A DNA stretch of 64,000 nt from Chamaelirium japonicum (lineage: Eukaryota > Streptophyta > Magnoliopsida > Liliales > Melanthiaceae): contig OX393557.1 in assembly GCA_947650365.1 (NCBI GenBank), positions 3,249,045 through 3,313,044 on the forward strand. The letters are read 5' to 3'. Under the pieces are notes generated by a model. It was not told the DNA's origin. It saw nothing but the letters and a program-made list of their open reading frames with translations, and did no database searches. Positions 43,116 to 54,622 of this stretch are shown here, piece by piece. Every line of letters begins with the position of its first letter. The first letter of the stretch is position 1. A program made the position numbers and the translations under genes.

Positions 43116-43710
43116 AGGGAGCCACCTTCCCTGGCCTTCAACGCCTCTGACTCATCCTCGCGCCAGGCGATTGCCACCACACTCGGCTTCGTCTTTTTGC
43201 CGTGCCATTGTCATTATGCTCCCGCACCAAGAAGACGATAACACTCCGCTGAAGAATCTTTCGTCTCCAAGCCGACGGAAGCCTTCGTCTTCAAGCGCAA
43301 CGTGCACCATCGCCGCCTCCGTCGACGAAAGAGGCGACACCGGGAAGACGGAGCAAGTCTCGTGCAACCCCAGGCAGCACTCTTCCGCCAGGAGGGCCTT
43401 CGTCTCCAAGCCATCGAAGAAGCCTTCGTCTTCAAGCGCCGCGCACCATCGCCACCGCCGTCGATGAAAGAGGCGACACCGGGAAGACGGAGCAAGTCTC
43501 GTGCAACCCCGGGCAGCACTCTTCCGCCGACGGTCTCCAAGCATCGAAGAAGCCTTCGTCTCCAAGCCGACGGAAGCCTTCGTCTTCAAGCAACGTGCAC
43601 CATCGCCGCCGCCGTCGACGAAAGAGGCGACACCGGAAAGACGGAGCAAGTCTCGTGCAACCCCAGGCAGCACTCTTCCGACGACGGTCTCCAAGCTCCA
43701 GCTTTCCGCG

Positions 43711-43755
<45 letters not shown>

Positions 43756-43962
43756 TACAGCCACCATCCTGTCTGATCCAAACCCACGCATGGGAGGGAG
43801 CCGCTCGTCACAAGCCAAAATAGGAGAAGGGGACCCACAGCCCCCCTCCTTCTCCGATTCAGTCGGAGGCTGTCTGACTCGGAGCGCGATCAAGCCGGAG
43901 ACGCCATTGTTGCCACCGCGTCCCCTCTCCCCAATCAGTTCCCGACACAACACAACACAACA

Positions 43963-44004
<42 letters not shown>

Positions 44005-45563
44005 TAGAAGAGCAAAGTGGGGCGGGGCCTGCACCCCTTTCCCCAATGGTAAGCCAACAGCAAGGAGAAGGGGGGGGCCCCCAGCCGCTCCCTCCTTCAT
44101 CTCCTACACGACCGGGGTCGGCGCCCGCGCCCGAGGCCACCACTGCGCGCCGCCCGCCGCCCGCCGCTGAAACCCGCGCCCGGCGACCGCACGTCGCTCG
44201 CCCGCGCCCACGCCGGCGCGCCGCCCGCCGTTGGCCCCGCGCCCAGCCGCCGCCGCCCCGCTGCGCCCGTCCGACGGCGGACCCGCACAGCCCCGGCCGC
44301 CGCCGGCTCCGAACACCACCGCGCGCTGCCCGCCGCTGGCCCCGAGCCCGACTCGCCGCCGCCGGCTCCGAACACCACCGCGCGTTGCCCGCCGCTGGCC
44401 CCGAGCCCGACTCGCCTGCGCACCACCCTCGCGCGCACGCCCCCGCGCCAGGGCCACTCCGCGCGTGCCGCAGCCACCGCCGCTCGCGCCCCGCGCCAGG
44501 GTCCCTCCGCGCGTGACGCGACCTCCGACCTGCGCCCGGGCCGTCGCCGCCACCGCAGCACCGAGCCGCTGCTGCCGTTGCCCCCGCGTACCAGAACCAG
44601 AAGAAGAAGAAGAAAGAAAGAAAAAGAAAAGGAAGGAAGAGAAAAGGAAAGAAAAAAAAAAAAAGGGAAAGAAAAGAAAAGGAAAGAAAAGAAAGAAAAG
44701 AAAAGAAAAGAAAAGAAAAGGAAAGAAAAAAAAAAAAAGAAGAAAAGAAAAGAAAAGAAAAGAAAAGGAAAGAAAAAAGAAAGAAAAAGAAGGAAGAGAA
44801 AGGAAAGAAAAAGAAGGGCCCGCGAGCCATTGGCACCCGTACCGCAGCTCGCGCGCCGCTCGGCCATCGCCTGCCACTGCTGCTGCTGCTGCCTCCGCGA
44901 GCCACCACCGCCGCGGCACCCCGGCCTTCACGCGCGCCGTAGCTAGCCACCGTCGCTATTGCTGTACTCCGTGCACACAAAAAAAAAAAAAAAAAAAAAA
45001 AAAAAGAAAGAGAAAGGAAAGGGGAGCTTCGCCTCGCTTGCAATGGCTCCACCTCCTCCTCATCGAGCCGAGGTGCGTCACTATCGCCAACACTCCGCCC
45101 GGGTGCATCGCCTTCATCTTCGCGCCTTCGTCACCCGCGCGCCGCCATGGGACTACGTCGAGACATGTTGCTTTCGTCTTCACGCTCCCGTCTCTCCTAA
45201 GTCGCCTTCGGACATCGTGCAACGGTCGCCGTCGACAATCGGCCTCGTCATTGCGCTCCCACACCGAGGGAGGGGCGACAGTCCTCCGCCGAGATGCACC
45301 GTCGCCGTCATCGCACTCCAGTCGCCCTCGCGCCAGTCTCGAACTCCGTGCAACGGCCACCTTTGACGTCCGTGCAAACTTTGGAGCAAAAGAGGTCCGC
45401 AACGAAGAAGATGATCGAAATCATAGCGAAGGTCTTCTCTACAAGCAAGAGCCACAGCCAACTGCTCGCACCGGCACTCAGCTCTGCGCGCCGCACGCCG
45501 CCGGCCTCGTGCCCAGCCGCCGCAGCCCTGGCGGACCCTGCCACTTCCGCTGCAGCTCCCGTG

Positions 45564-45606
<43 letters not shown>

Positions 45607-45768
45607 AAGAAGAAGAAAGAGGAAGAGAGAGGCGGCAAAGGCAACTCGCACCTCAGCCGCGCTCCCCCAACCCTGCCCACAAAAGGAATCAAGGACAAGC
45701 GCTCTACGATTCTTACGCGTCCAGACCCTACACGCTCTCACCGACGCACTCGTCCTTGAGGGGGCATT
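41977..45768 (+). repeat. Non-coding 3' region of element E with poly(A) tracts
   Basis: Five long A-runs (about 42001-42020, 43065-43113, 43711-43753, 43965-44000, 44979-45005) and a sixth at 45564-45603, separated by GC-rich sequence. Other parts: a pair of related segments near 42205 and 42475; three copies of a roughly 140-155 bp unit around GGAAGACGGAGCAAGTCTCG (43327-43690); GC-rich Pro/Arg-type low complexity (44100-44590); a 200-bp GAAAAG purine tract (44600-44815); and the polypurine GAGGGGGCA before the LTR. Long frames here are low-complexity artefacts; I see no gene. Confidence 0.8.
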
Positions 45769-48110
45769 TGTAGACACACGAATTTCGTCGGACCCGAACC
45801 CGACTTACGTGTGTCAACGCGGATGCAAACCCGACACGCGGACCCGACTCAAAGGCCCCTACGTGGATGCAAACCCGACACGCGGACCCGACTCGCACCT
45901 AGCAAAGAGGAGCGGACCCCATGCGTCAAGGGGGGCCGGCCCCTACTAGGGTCCGAACCCCATGGGGCCGGCCCCTACTAGGACCCGAGCCACATGGGGC
46001 CGGCCCTAGTAGGACCCGAACCCCATGGGGGGCCGGCCGGCCCTGCAAGGAAAGGGGAGAAAAAGAAAGAAAAGAAAAAGGAAAGAAAAGAAAGGAAAGA
46101 AAAGAAAAAGGAAAGAAAAGAAAAGGAAAGAAAAGAAAGAAAAGGAAAAAATACCGCCATGCGCGGGGGGAGGTAGCGTATGACGTCTGCACACACGCGG
46201 ATCTGCGCCGATCCCTCGATCCGACGCACAAGACGAAGCGCCCGATCGCCATCGATTTCGTGCGCAAAATCCAGCCATAATTGCACCTGCCAGAAAAGGA
46301 AAACAATTAAATGTTATTCCCTTCATCAATGGATGAATAAAATCCGGGTAATTATGAGAGAGATACAAAGGGGATTTAAAATTAAAAAGTTTCCATATCT
46401 CTCTCCCCACCTCTTTGCCTATAAATAGAGGGGGTGGGGGAAGGAAAAAATGGTTGGAAAGTTGAAGACAAAGCGCCAGAGCTCTGCAGAAGAGAGCACG
46501 CTTCTTCATCGACCCGAGGCTTCACGAGGCACAGTCAAGCCTGTCCCGAGGGATCGGCTTACTGAAAGTCCTCATCAATGTGAAGGCCCTTGCACACGAA
46601 GATCATCCCTTCGACTCCGTGCACGAAGAAGAAAGCTCGGAGAAGAAGAACCCTTCGACTCCGAAGACGCCAGAAGCAAAGGCCGGAGAAGAAGAGGAGC
46701 GGCACTACCCCGTCGTCTCCAACAAGCTTCGACTCCGATCAAGCCCAAAAGCCCGGAGAAGAAGAGGAGCGGCACTACCCCGTCGTCTCCAACAAGCTTC
46801 GACTCCGATCAAGCCCAAAAGCCCGGAGAAGAAGAGGAGCGGCACTACCCCGTCGTCTCTAACAAGCTTCGACTCCGATCAAGCCCAAAAGCCCGGAGAA
46901 GAAGAGGAGCGGCACTACCCCGTCGTCTCCAACAAGCTTCGACTCCGATCAAGCTCAAAAGCCCGGAGAAGAAGAGGAGCGGCACTACCCCGTCGGCTCC
47001 AACAAATCCTCGATCCCGATCAAGCCCCAAAGCCCGGAGGAGAGAAGCGAAGCGTCATCACCCCGTCGTCTTCGACTAACGCCTGCCCCCTCCACGAAGA
47101 AGAAAGCCTGGAGCAGATCGTCTGAAGCGTCGCTACCCCGTCGTCTTCATCAACAAAAGTCGACGCTACAACCGTCGCACGGAGACCGTCGCTACCCTCG
47201 TCGTCTTCATCAACAAAAGCCGACGCTACAACCGTCGCACGGAGACCGTCGCTACCCTCGTCGTCTTCATCAACAAAAGCCGACGCCACAACCGTCGCAC
47301 GGAGATCGGTGCTACCCCCACCATCTTCGAAAGCATTCTTCGACTCCGATCACGCCAAAGAAGCCCGGAGAAGAAGAGAAGTCCAGTCGATACGTAAACT
47401 GTCGAAGCACCGGAGAAGTAGCCCACGTCGTTCGAAGAAGAAGATCGAGTTGACGCCAAAGCTAAAGCCAACGCAAGAAGCCAAAGCAAAGCCCCAGTAA
47501 AGCCCGCGCCAAAGCAACGCAAGTGCCAAAGCCAAGCGACTACGCCGGCCACGAGCAAAAGCACCGCACGTTCTAGCCGATACGACGCGAAGTCCGGAAG
47601 AACGAAAGCATCGCAAGTCTCTCCCAGCTACGTCCAAGTGCAAGCGCCGAAGCAAAGCAAAAGCCAGAGCCACGCCGGAGCAAAGCCAAAGCCAAAAAGC
47701 CAAAGCCAAAGCCAACGCCAAAAGCTAGATCGACGCCGCGAACCGACGATCAAGGACACCGAGGTCAAGCAAGGAACGAGGAAGACGCGAAGACCGAGGA
47801 ACGAAGCCGAAAACCCCCTAGCCGAGAAAGCGCGAAGCACGGAAGGGACAAAGCAACGGTGGACATTCCTTAGCCTCTCCAAAACCCTCTCCCTGTAAAA
47901 CCCCTGTCCTGGGCAGCCCCTTCAGAGCTCTCGCACGAACACCACGTGGAGACGCGGATCAAAGGGATCCCCCAGAAGATCTTTCCCACAATCCCCTGAT
48001 CAAAACTCGCCGCAACCCGGACTCGCTACACCCGAGCAACCCGGGTCCCGGCCACAATTGTAATCTCGTTTTGTGCAATAAAGCCGACCCGTACCTTTTT
48101 TGCGCATACA
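45769..48110 (+). repeat. 3' LTR of element E
   Basis: 2342 bp, co-linear with 33482-35823 throughout, with TATAAATA at 46420-46427 and the same 70-bp and 60-bp repeats in the same unit numbers. AGTAT follows directly at 48111. Confidence 0.95.
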
Positions 48111-50564
48111 AGTATAAAATAGGCCGTCATTAGGGCTTCCCCCATAAGTTCTCTGGTACTCTAGAGTTTATTAATATAGAATTGATCATGTTCATTAGGG
48201 TTATGTTTTTCTTCTTCGCTACACCATTGGATTAGAGAGTGTAAGGGGCTGTGACCTCATGGAGTATTCCATAATCTTCACAGTTCTCTCTCAATTCATT
48301 TGAGGTATACTCCTCTTCCCGGTCTAACCTAAGGATCTTAATGTTTTTGTCTAATTGATTTTCAACGTAAGCTTTGTAAATCTTAAATTTACTAAGTACC
48401 TTATCCTTAGTCTTAATGAGATATATATGGCAATATTTTGAAGCATCATCTATAAACGTTGCAAAATATATATTGTCACCTCTTGAGGTTCTTTCAGAAT
48501 CACAAACATCGCTGTGAATCAGTTCAAGAACATTGGAATCTCGATCGACAATTTTGAAGGATTTCTTAGACTGTTTGGTTTCTATGCATATCTTGCACTT
48601 GTCGAGATTCTTAGTATCAGATTTATGAATAATATTTAAGGTTATGAGCTTTTTAATAGAATTATAGTTCATATGACCTAGTCTTTGGTGCCAAATGACC
48701 GAAGACTCAACATTCAGAATAGTAGACGAATGGTTAAAAATATTTAATTTAAATAAACCATCACAGAGAAATTATTTTCTAATAAAATTTGTTCCTTTTG
48801 TGATTACAACTTTATTGGACTCAAATACAAGCTTATTGCCGTGTTGGACTAATAAAGACCAACTAATTAGATTCCTTATAATCTCTGGAATATGGTGGAC
48901 TTTGCGCAGGTTTAGGGTCTTCTTCGATGTCAACTTCAGGTCAGTTCATCTTATCCCTAGCACACGAGTCTCAACATTGTTCCCTATACTTACAGCTCTT
49001 CTATTTAAAACCTAATAGGTGAAAAAAAAAAGATTGATCAGAGTAAACGTGAATGTTAGTTCCTGTGTCAATCTACCAATCAAATGCTGAAAGGTCATGT
49101 TAACTTCAAGTGTGAAGAGAACAGACCTGAAAGCGGTTCCAGATAAGCCAGCTCCAGAAGTCACCATGTTGACTTGGGAGTCGGGCGACGTTGGACCATT
49201 CATTCTTGAATTTGGAGGTAGTGTTGTCTTCTTGTAAAAGCATTGGTTGGCCATGTGATTGGTCCGACCGCAGACGTAGCAGCAACAACTCCTTCCTTCT
49301 TTTGGTTCTTGGGATGGTTTGGATTGTGGTTGCTATAGTAGGCTTTCTTAGTATAGGGTTTAGGCTTAGAATGAAAAAATTTCTTCTTGAACTTATGCTT
49401 ACGTTTCTGGAGTGGCTTGGATGGTTGATCCTCTATATTATTCACCTTGGGTTTGAATTCAGAGGATCCATTTTCCCTGAGCCTATATTGCTCCTCAATT
49501 CTAATAGAGTTTAGAACTTGAGTTAGGGTTAGGTCACATTGGGTATGACTTAGGTACTTGGAAAACTCGGACCAAGAAGCATGTAATTTGTCTATATGGC
49601 AAACTATTTGGAAGATTTATCAAGAGTGGAACCATTAATCTTCAGGTATTGGACTAGGTTCTTAAACTCATAAACCTGATCATTCATGGGTTTGCAGTCA
49701 CCCATGTTGAACTTGTTTAAGTCTGACATTTTGAAGTGCTTTACTCTAGTATCATCTAGGTCATACTTACGCTCTAGGGTATCCCATAGGTCCTTAGGGT
49801 TTTGGATGGTATAGTAGACATCATAGAGTCTATCAGATAGAGCCCCTAGGATCCTATGAAGGCCATGGTAGTTGATTTCTTTTGAGATCCTAGTACGAAT
49901 GCTAGAAGATAGTTCGGGGTCAGGTTGGGAAGTGGAGGCTCGGATATGATGAGTTTGACTTGACCCACTAGTGACTCTTGGTGTGGTTTCACCTATGGAA
50001 TATAGTAACCCAAGTGTGGCTAGCTAGAATCACATCTGGTTTTGCCACATTTTGAAGTTAGACCTGTCAAACATCTCGGGTTTGGCACTAAGGGTTTCAC
50101 GGTTTGGTGAGGCCATTTCAAATAGTATGAGGTAAAAAAATATGTGGATTGAAAAAATAGTTTTTTCAATTTCAAAGCACACTGATAGATTTGACTTTGA
50201 AGTCCAAATGAAAATTTCAAATCCTAACGGCCAGATAGGCTCTAGGTAGGAGGTGGAGCACTAGATTTGCTTAAATACCAAGCTACCTTGGACAATTTAA
50301 CGCATGTTTGCCAAGCCTTTCTAGAAACCGTAGGCAGTGAAACGTTCAGAGGATAACTTTTAGTCTTTTCTAAAATATATGCTTCTAATTAACTTTTGTA
50401 GAAAATAATTTTGCAACTAGTAGTTACCACGCAATTTGTAACGTTTAATTGATGATTGAGCAAACCAATAATGCTAACAAACAAGTAGTGAGCACAATAT
50501 AAAACGTTGATTAATCCTTTAAACTATGATGAACAATTAAATAATAACAATAAGATACTTGGAT
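48111..50564 (-). pseudogene. Copia integrase and gag remains of D
   Basis: Minus-strand traces in copia order. Integrase lies at about 48232-48680 (CKICIETKQSKKSF and FIDDASKYCHIYLIK). A CCHC zinc knuckle at about 49234-49275 reads CYVCGRTNHMANQC. Gag lies at about 49560-50110 and includes NPKDLWDTLERKYD. Between about 50111 and 50564 is an untranslated leader with TTGGTATTTAAGCAAATC near 50280, which resembles a mutated initiator-Met primer site but lies about 280 bp from the LTR. Fossil, many breaks. Confidence 0.82.
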
Positions 50565-51633
50565 TGTTGAAAATTAATCATTCTAAACTAGCAAAATTGG
50601 GACTTAATCAAATCCTTAATATTAAAAGATTTATTGTTTAGCAAATATTATTTTTGCAAGCAAAGACAAATCACAAGTTTCTTTTAGAAATGATTTGCCA
50701 AGGCATAGCAAGTTCTATGGAACCGTCATTCACCTTGCCGAACATTTGTAGAAGATAGAAAAATACTATCTAGATTATCATTAATTATTTAGAGTTTAGA
50801 ATTAGATGCAAGTCATTTTCAATGGATCTAATAAAGCAAAGAAATTGAGTTAGAACTCTGGCCTGATGGTCGAAGCGCTCTAGGCGTTGTCCCAATAATT
50901 TTATTGTCCCCCTCGTGTGGGTCTCGTGGTAATGGATCTCAGAGATACGATGATCTCGGTCAGGTGACCTCCTTCTCGTCGGCATGACTTTAAGAAGGTT
51001 TTGCGAACCTCGAAGACTTTCATGAACCCAGTAAGACTCAAAACAGGAGCAGATTCTCTCGGAGGAAGGAGGCAGCACCGCAGCACAAGGTCAATCCAAG
51101 AGAGAGAGGAAGAACGACAGAAAGTAAGTTCATAATTCAAAGTGTATGTTTTCCATGGCTGCACCGGGCCTTATATAGGTCTCGGGCAGTTAATGGGAGA
51201 CTAAAAGAGGGGAGCCATTCATGGGTTACGATCAAGCCCATTAACCCCGCTCGTTACAGCTCGCAGAGAGCTAGCTTGTAATGGCTAGCATGCAGCAATG
51301 GTTAGTAGCCCAAAAGGAAAATGATAAATGAAAGTTTTAAAAGCAAAAATAAAAATAAGGCTGGTGCGGACCAGTTCATTTTGGAGGTGCTATCGTGTCC
51401 GGGTCCGCGAGCGCACACACACACGTCGCCAAGCCCAAGCCCAAGCCCAAGCCCGGCTCGGTTCGGCTCGACATGCACGCGTGTGTGTGTGAGCTTGTGG
51501 AGACCTCCTCTTGTGTGATGACTAGTGGGGGGAAACGAGGAATCCTTTTTGAGTTGGTTGAGGATTTTTTCCCTTACCAATCTGGGACTAAACCCCACAT
51601 GGGTTTGTGTGGTTTTCAAACACACATCCAACA
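50565..51633 (-). repeat. 5' LTR of element D
   Basis: 1069 bp, homologous to 29860-30968, with the same ends and CTATG immediately outside. Confidence 0.9.
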
Positions 51634-51712
51634 CTATGGCCATGGGATGAACCCAAGGGAGGATACTGCTACCCCTGACCGATGCGACCAACCACCTGCT
51701 GCCGCCGTCGAC

Positions 51713-51919
51713 CGGGATGGATCCAGGAATCGAACCTTGGGGGGGCGAATGTTAGAAAAATCTTTTGGGGGGTCGGGGTCTTAAATTTTGTTAAAAATTT
51801 AGTGGAGGCAAATTTAGATAATTTTAACATAATCCTAATTAATATTACTATAATAAGAGGTTCTCTTTCGAATGTAGGGGGGCAATCGCTCCCACGCACT
51901 CCCCCTGGATCCATCCCTG
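51713..51919. mobile_element. MITE-like element with perfect 14-bp inverted ends
   Basis: GGGATGGATCCAGG at 51714-51727 and its exact complement at 51904-51917 bound about 205 bp. Just inside are a G7 run on the left and a G6 run on the right. No coding capacity. No clear target duplication was found, so the superfamily is open. Confidence 0.55.
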
Positions 51920-52536
51920 TTTGCCGACCATCGGCCACCACCCGCAGCTGCCTTTTCCGGTGACAGCGGGCAGTGTGTGAAGGTAGGTGACTGGTAGTCG
52001 GTGGTGGTGACCGGTGATCGGCAATGACTGTGGCAAGCGGCGGCCGGGGTGGTGGCATCCCCCTTAGGTTTATATCATGACCATAGATCGGATCGTTGGT
52101 TTTTGGATCGCCACCTCTTGTCGCCAAATCATCAGCGACCAATAGGAGAGACAATTGTGGAGAGGAGTCGAAAACCCAACGGCCCCACATGCGCGCGCAA
52201 AAGGATCGGCTCGCACCGTCGCACGTGGCGAGCATGTCCATGACACCCATTCAATGCCCACAACGAGCGACTACTAACCGCTCAACACCAACATCCACCT
52301 CAGTGAATACACTATACGGCCCCACCCATCCACGTACCCACAAGAAGTACAAAATATTCAGTGAGACCGTTCGAACGTATGCACATACGCCCCGATAAAC
52401 TCCACCCATTGATGGGTGAATCACACCTTAGCCATCTTAATGACATCTGGTTAGGTCTAGTTCGAAGTTGGGTATATATTCATACCCCAAAACTTCTTCG
52501 CATATCCTGTTTTTTTCCAAAAATCGATTTTCTAGT
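51920..52536. other. Spacer between MITE and exon-like fragment, no gene
   Basis: Mixed composition. I see no convincing frame or repeat. Confidence 0.35.
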
Positions 52537-52706
52537 TGGTGGAGGTGTTGGAACTCAGACTTAGGCTTGTCAAGGGCGGCGTCGAGGAGGCTGTGGTCGA
52601 AAAGGGCGGGATCGGACTTGTGGGAGGAGAGCGAGGACTTGAGGGCGGAGAGGAAGCGTGGGTCGGTGACTGAGTGGTCATTGAGGCAGTCGACGATGCA
52701 GTCGAG
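52537..52706 (-). pseudogene. Orphan GC3-rich exon-like fragment
   Basis: On the minus strand an open stretch of about 56 codons reads, in part, LDCIVDCLNDHSVTDPRF and then SDPALFDHSLLDAALDKP. Nearly all codons end in C or G, the bias of real genes here (compare the CFL1-like gene). It is preceded by CCTCTAG, a possible splice acceptor, and runs into AT-rich sequence. I do not recognise the family. It may be a captured or leftover exon. A much weaker relative seems to lie near 61395-61480. Confidence 0.4.
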
Positions 52707-53011
52707 CTAGAGGATAGCAAGGCTACAGTTCAAAGATTTAAGAGGAATCTAAATTGGACCATGAGGGTCAACACGCTTTTGTACGTTTTTTGGGCCTTTT
52801 GGGATTGTCAACAAGTGAAGATTAGATGTCATCAACTGACACCATTCATTGTTCTATCTAATATGCTTCTTTGAAGTGTGAAGTCTTTGGCAGTGTTCAA
52901 AGCTATCCTTTAAAGATGATACCCAAAGAGTGGTTAGGCATGCAGAAGGCATTCATTGTGGTGACCACAATTTGGTGCACATCCATTTCACAAGTAGGTG
53001 TTGAAATGGTT
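52707..53011. other. Spacer, nothing recognised
   Basis: AT-rich sequence with no support for a gene. Confidence 0.3.
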
Positions 53012-53450
53012 GTTGAGATATTAAATGTGATTCGGGCAATGGACCCACTCCGGGACTGGGTTCCGACTAGTCCCTCCGCCTCTGAGAATATGTATCAACC
53101 CGCTCGGAAGTTTTCCTATGCACGCCTGTGTAAATTGGGGAGGAGGTGCCGCCTTCATATTCTCTTTGTGGATCTCTCCTTATGATCCGGGTTTTTGGAC
53201 AAGAGTGTATCCAATATGGTATCAGAGCCAAGTTTCGTCCAATTTGACTTACTCGGGCCAGATTGTGCCTCCCCCCCTTTTCTCAGAGCATGAGAGGGGG
53301 GCTGGTGGGTGTTCAGACCTAGCCTCATTTGAGGGGAGGATTGTTGGGTTTAGCCCACAACAACAAGGGGATGGGCGGTGGTATCTTCATATACCTTTTG
53401 TCTACCTCCCCTTACGACCCAAGTTTTGGGGTAAGTGTAGCCAATATTAG
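53012..53450 (+). mobile_element. TRIM-like retroelement remnant
   Basis: A sequence ending CTTCATATTCTC...GTATCCAATA is followed by TGGTATCAGAGCC near 53219, a good initiator-Met primer-binding site. A roughly 120-bp spacer follows, then a purine tract TTTGAGGGGAGGAT, then a second segment from TGTTGGGTTTAGCCC (53342) whose end resembles the first (CTTCATATACC...TAGCCAATATT). This is the pattern of a terminal-repeat element in miniature. The two repeats are strongly diverged and the left edge is unsure. Confidence 0.5.
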
Positions 53451-53666
53451 TTTGGTTAGAGGATCATTTTTTTTCGCTAGACTGGCCAGGTGGCCAGAGG
53501 ACAATGGTTTAGAGCAGGGGCTCAAAGAGGTCTCAAGATCGAAACAGAGGGAGGTAACAACTACAATTTATTAATTCCATAATCTTGTGAAGCATGCCAT
53601 CAACGATCAGGATTCACATGCAAAAAATAAGACACAATGACGTTTAGGAAAAATTTCTCAAAAAAA

Positions 53667-53790
53667 AAAACCTTTGGGAAAAGCTCGATCCATGGTGTCC
53701 TCCTTACGAGAGTCGAACATTGAACCTCTCCTATATGGGAGAGAGGAAGTACCACTTAGTACAGAGGAAGTCCTATTAATGCATCTACAT
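53667..53790 (-). mobile_element. SINE-like piece (tRNA-related)
   Basis: On the minus strand TGTACTAAGTGGTACTTCC resembles an A-box and GAGGTTCAATGTTCGACTC a B-box, about 35 bp apart, ending in a T-run. The same piece lies in copy 2 at about 62335-62425. It could be chance tRNA likeness. Confidence 0.4.
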
Positions 53791-54579
53791 GTTTGTTTGT
53801 TTTTTGAAAGGTTGCATCTACATATAGTTGCTATATAATACGTAAGGGTTTTTGCTAATTCCTCCCAAAACAAAAGGTTAATTATCAAAACTTTCCTCAA
53901 TTTCAGAAATCATAGAAGCCTTCATCATGAATACATGAATACACTCCCATTACTACACTTGTACACATGTTGCACTGCATCAGTGTGTATATAAGGGATG
54001 TTTCTGCGATTACTAGAAAGTGAGGGAGATTTTAATAATTAGCCACTAAGCTGAGAAATGCTCTGTTGCTGCATTTATTTAATGTGAAGGGTCTTTTTCC
54101 AGGCCGTGTTCATCTAATATCTAAAAAGGAGGTGACCCATGGCCATGGGCCAGTTTCCCATTTCTTCTTGCACTTCTGTTCTTATCAGGAGATGAACAAC
54201 TTCACACCCAAAGCATTAAAAGTTCATTTAATGGCAAATAGTGGTACCTCAGTGGGTAAAGCTACATTCAATATTAATCACTTTTCTCTATGAGATATGG
54301 AAGTTGATTGAACAATAAACATTTGTTGTTGTAGCTACTGTTTGGTGCACATTAAATTTAGGGTTTTTTTTTGCAACCCTCCCTCCCAATTGGGAGAAAA
54401 ATATTCAGTGGGATGAATGTACCACGTTAGCCGTGTACCCCTCACACCCAATTCACTATTAATATGTTGCAATTCAACTTCATATTTTAGCTGTTATTGT
54501 TCCCAGATTGATCATGCATTGGGTTAGGGTGTACACGACTGACCTGGTATGTCCGTCCCACTAAATATTTTCTCCCTAT

Positions 54580-54622
54580 TTGGGGGGGGGGGGGGGGGGG
54601 AGGGGGGGGGGGGGGGGGGGGG
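54580..54622. repeat. Poly-G tract
   Basis: About 43 bases of almost pure G with a single A. In copy 2 of the duplication the corresponding place holds about 180 bp of other sequence that includes a shorter G-run (63300-63319). Confidence 0.8.

Larger units (their letters stand above)
33482..48110 (+). mobile_element. Element E: very young, pol-less LTR retrotransposon with gag-protease ORF
   Basis: 14,629 bp, with LTRs at 33482-35823 and 45769-48110, both exactly 2342 bp. I noticed only about two differences between them. The duplication AGTAT lies at 33477-33481 and 48111-48115. Between the LTRs there is a primer-binding-like site, one long gag-protease ORF, then 3.8 kb of low-complexity sequence with long A-runs. 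No reverse transcriptase, RNase H or integrase is present, so it must use proteins from another element (inference; known for TR-GAG and LARD-type elements). For its kind it looks whole and is likely well under 0.1 million years old. Gypsy-like by its gag and protease. Confidence 0.95.
29860..51633 (-). mobile_element. Element D: old Ty1/copia element, split by E
   Basis: Copia element on the minus strand. LTRs lie at 29860-30968 (3') and 50565-51633 (5'), with TGTTG...CAACA ends and the duplication CTATG at 29855-29859 and 51634-51638. The polypurine tract adjoins the 3' LTR. By eye 35 differences in about 410 compared LTR positions, about 8.5%, suggest roughly three million years at a rice-like rate. 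Remains of gag with a CCHC knuckle, integrase and reverse transcriptase are recognisable on the minus strand in copia order. It is heavily decayed, with dozens of breaks. Element E occupies 33482-48110 within its pol. Confidence 0.92.

Noticed and set aside
44097-45949. Very long frames on both strands (up to 572 codons) in the 3' part of E
   Set aside because: Composition artefacts of GC-rich and GAAAAG tracts and poly(A); no domain, Arg/Pro/Lys or Phe/Ser/Leu runs only.
50275-50300. LTR of D ending at the primer-site-like TTGGTATTTAAGC
   Set aside because: The CTATG duplication and homology with the other LTR fix the LTR at 50565-51633; the site lies about 280 bp inside.
51669-52250. Long minus-strand frame of 193 codons
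   Set aside because: It spans the MITE-like element and shows no domain; composition is not gene-like.
53667-53790. A tRNA gene suggested by A-box and B-box likeness
   Set aside because: No cloverleaf could be drawn with paired acceptor arms; kept only as a weak SINE-like call.
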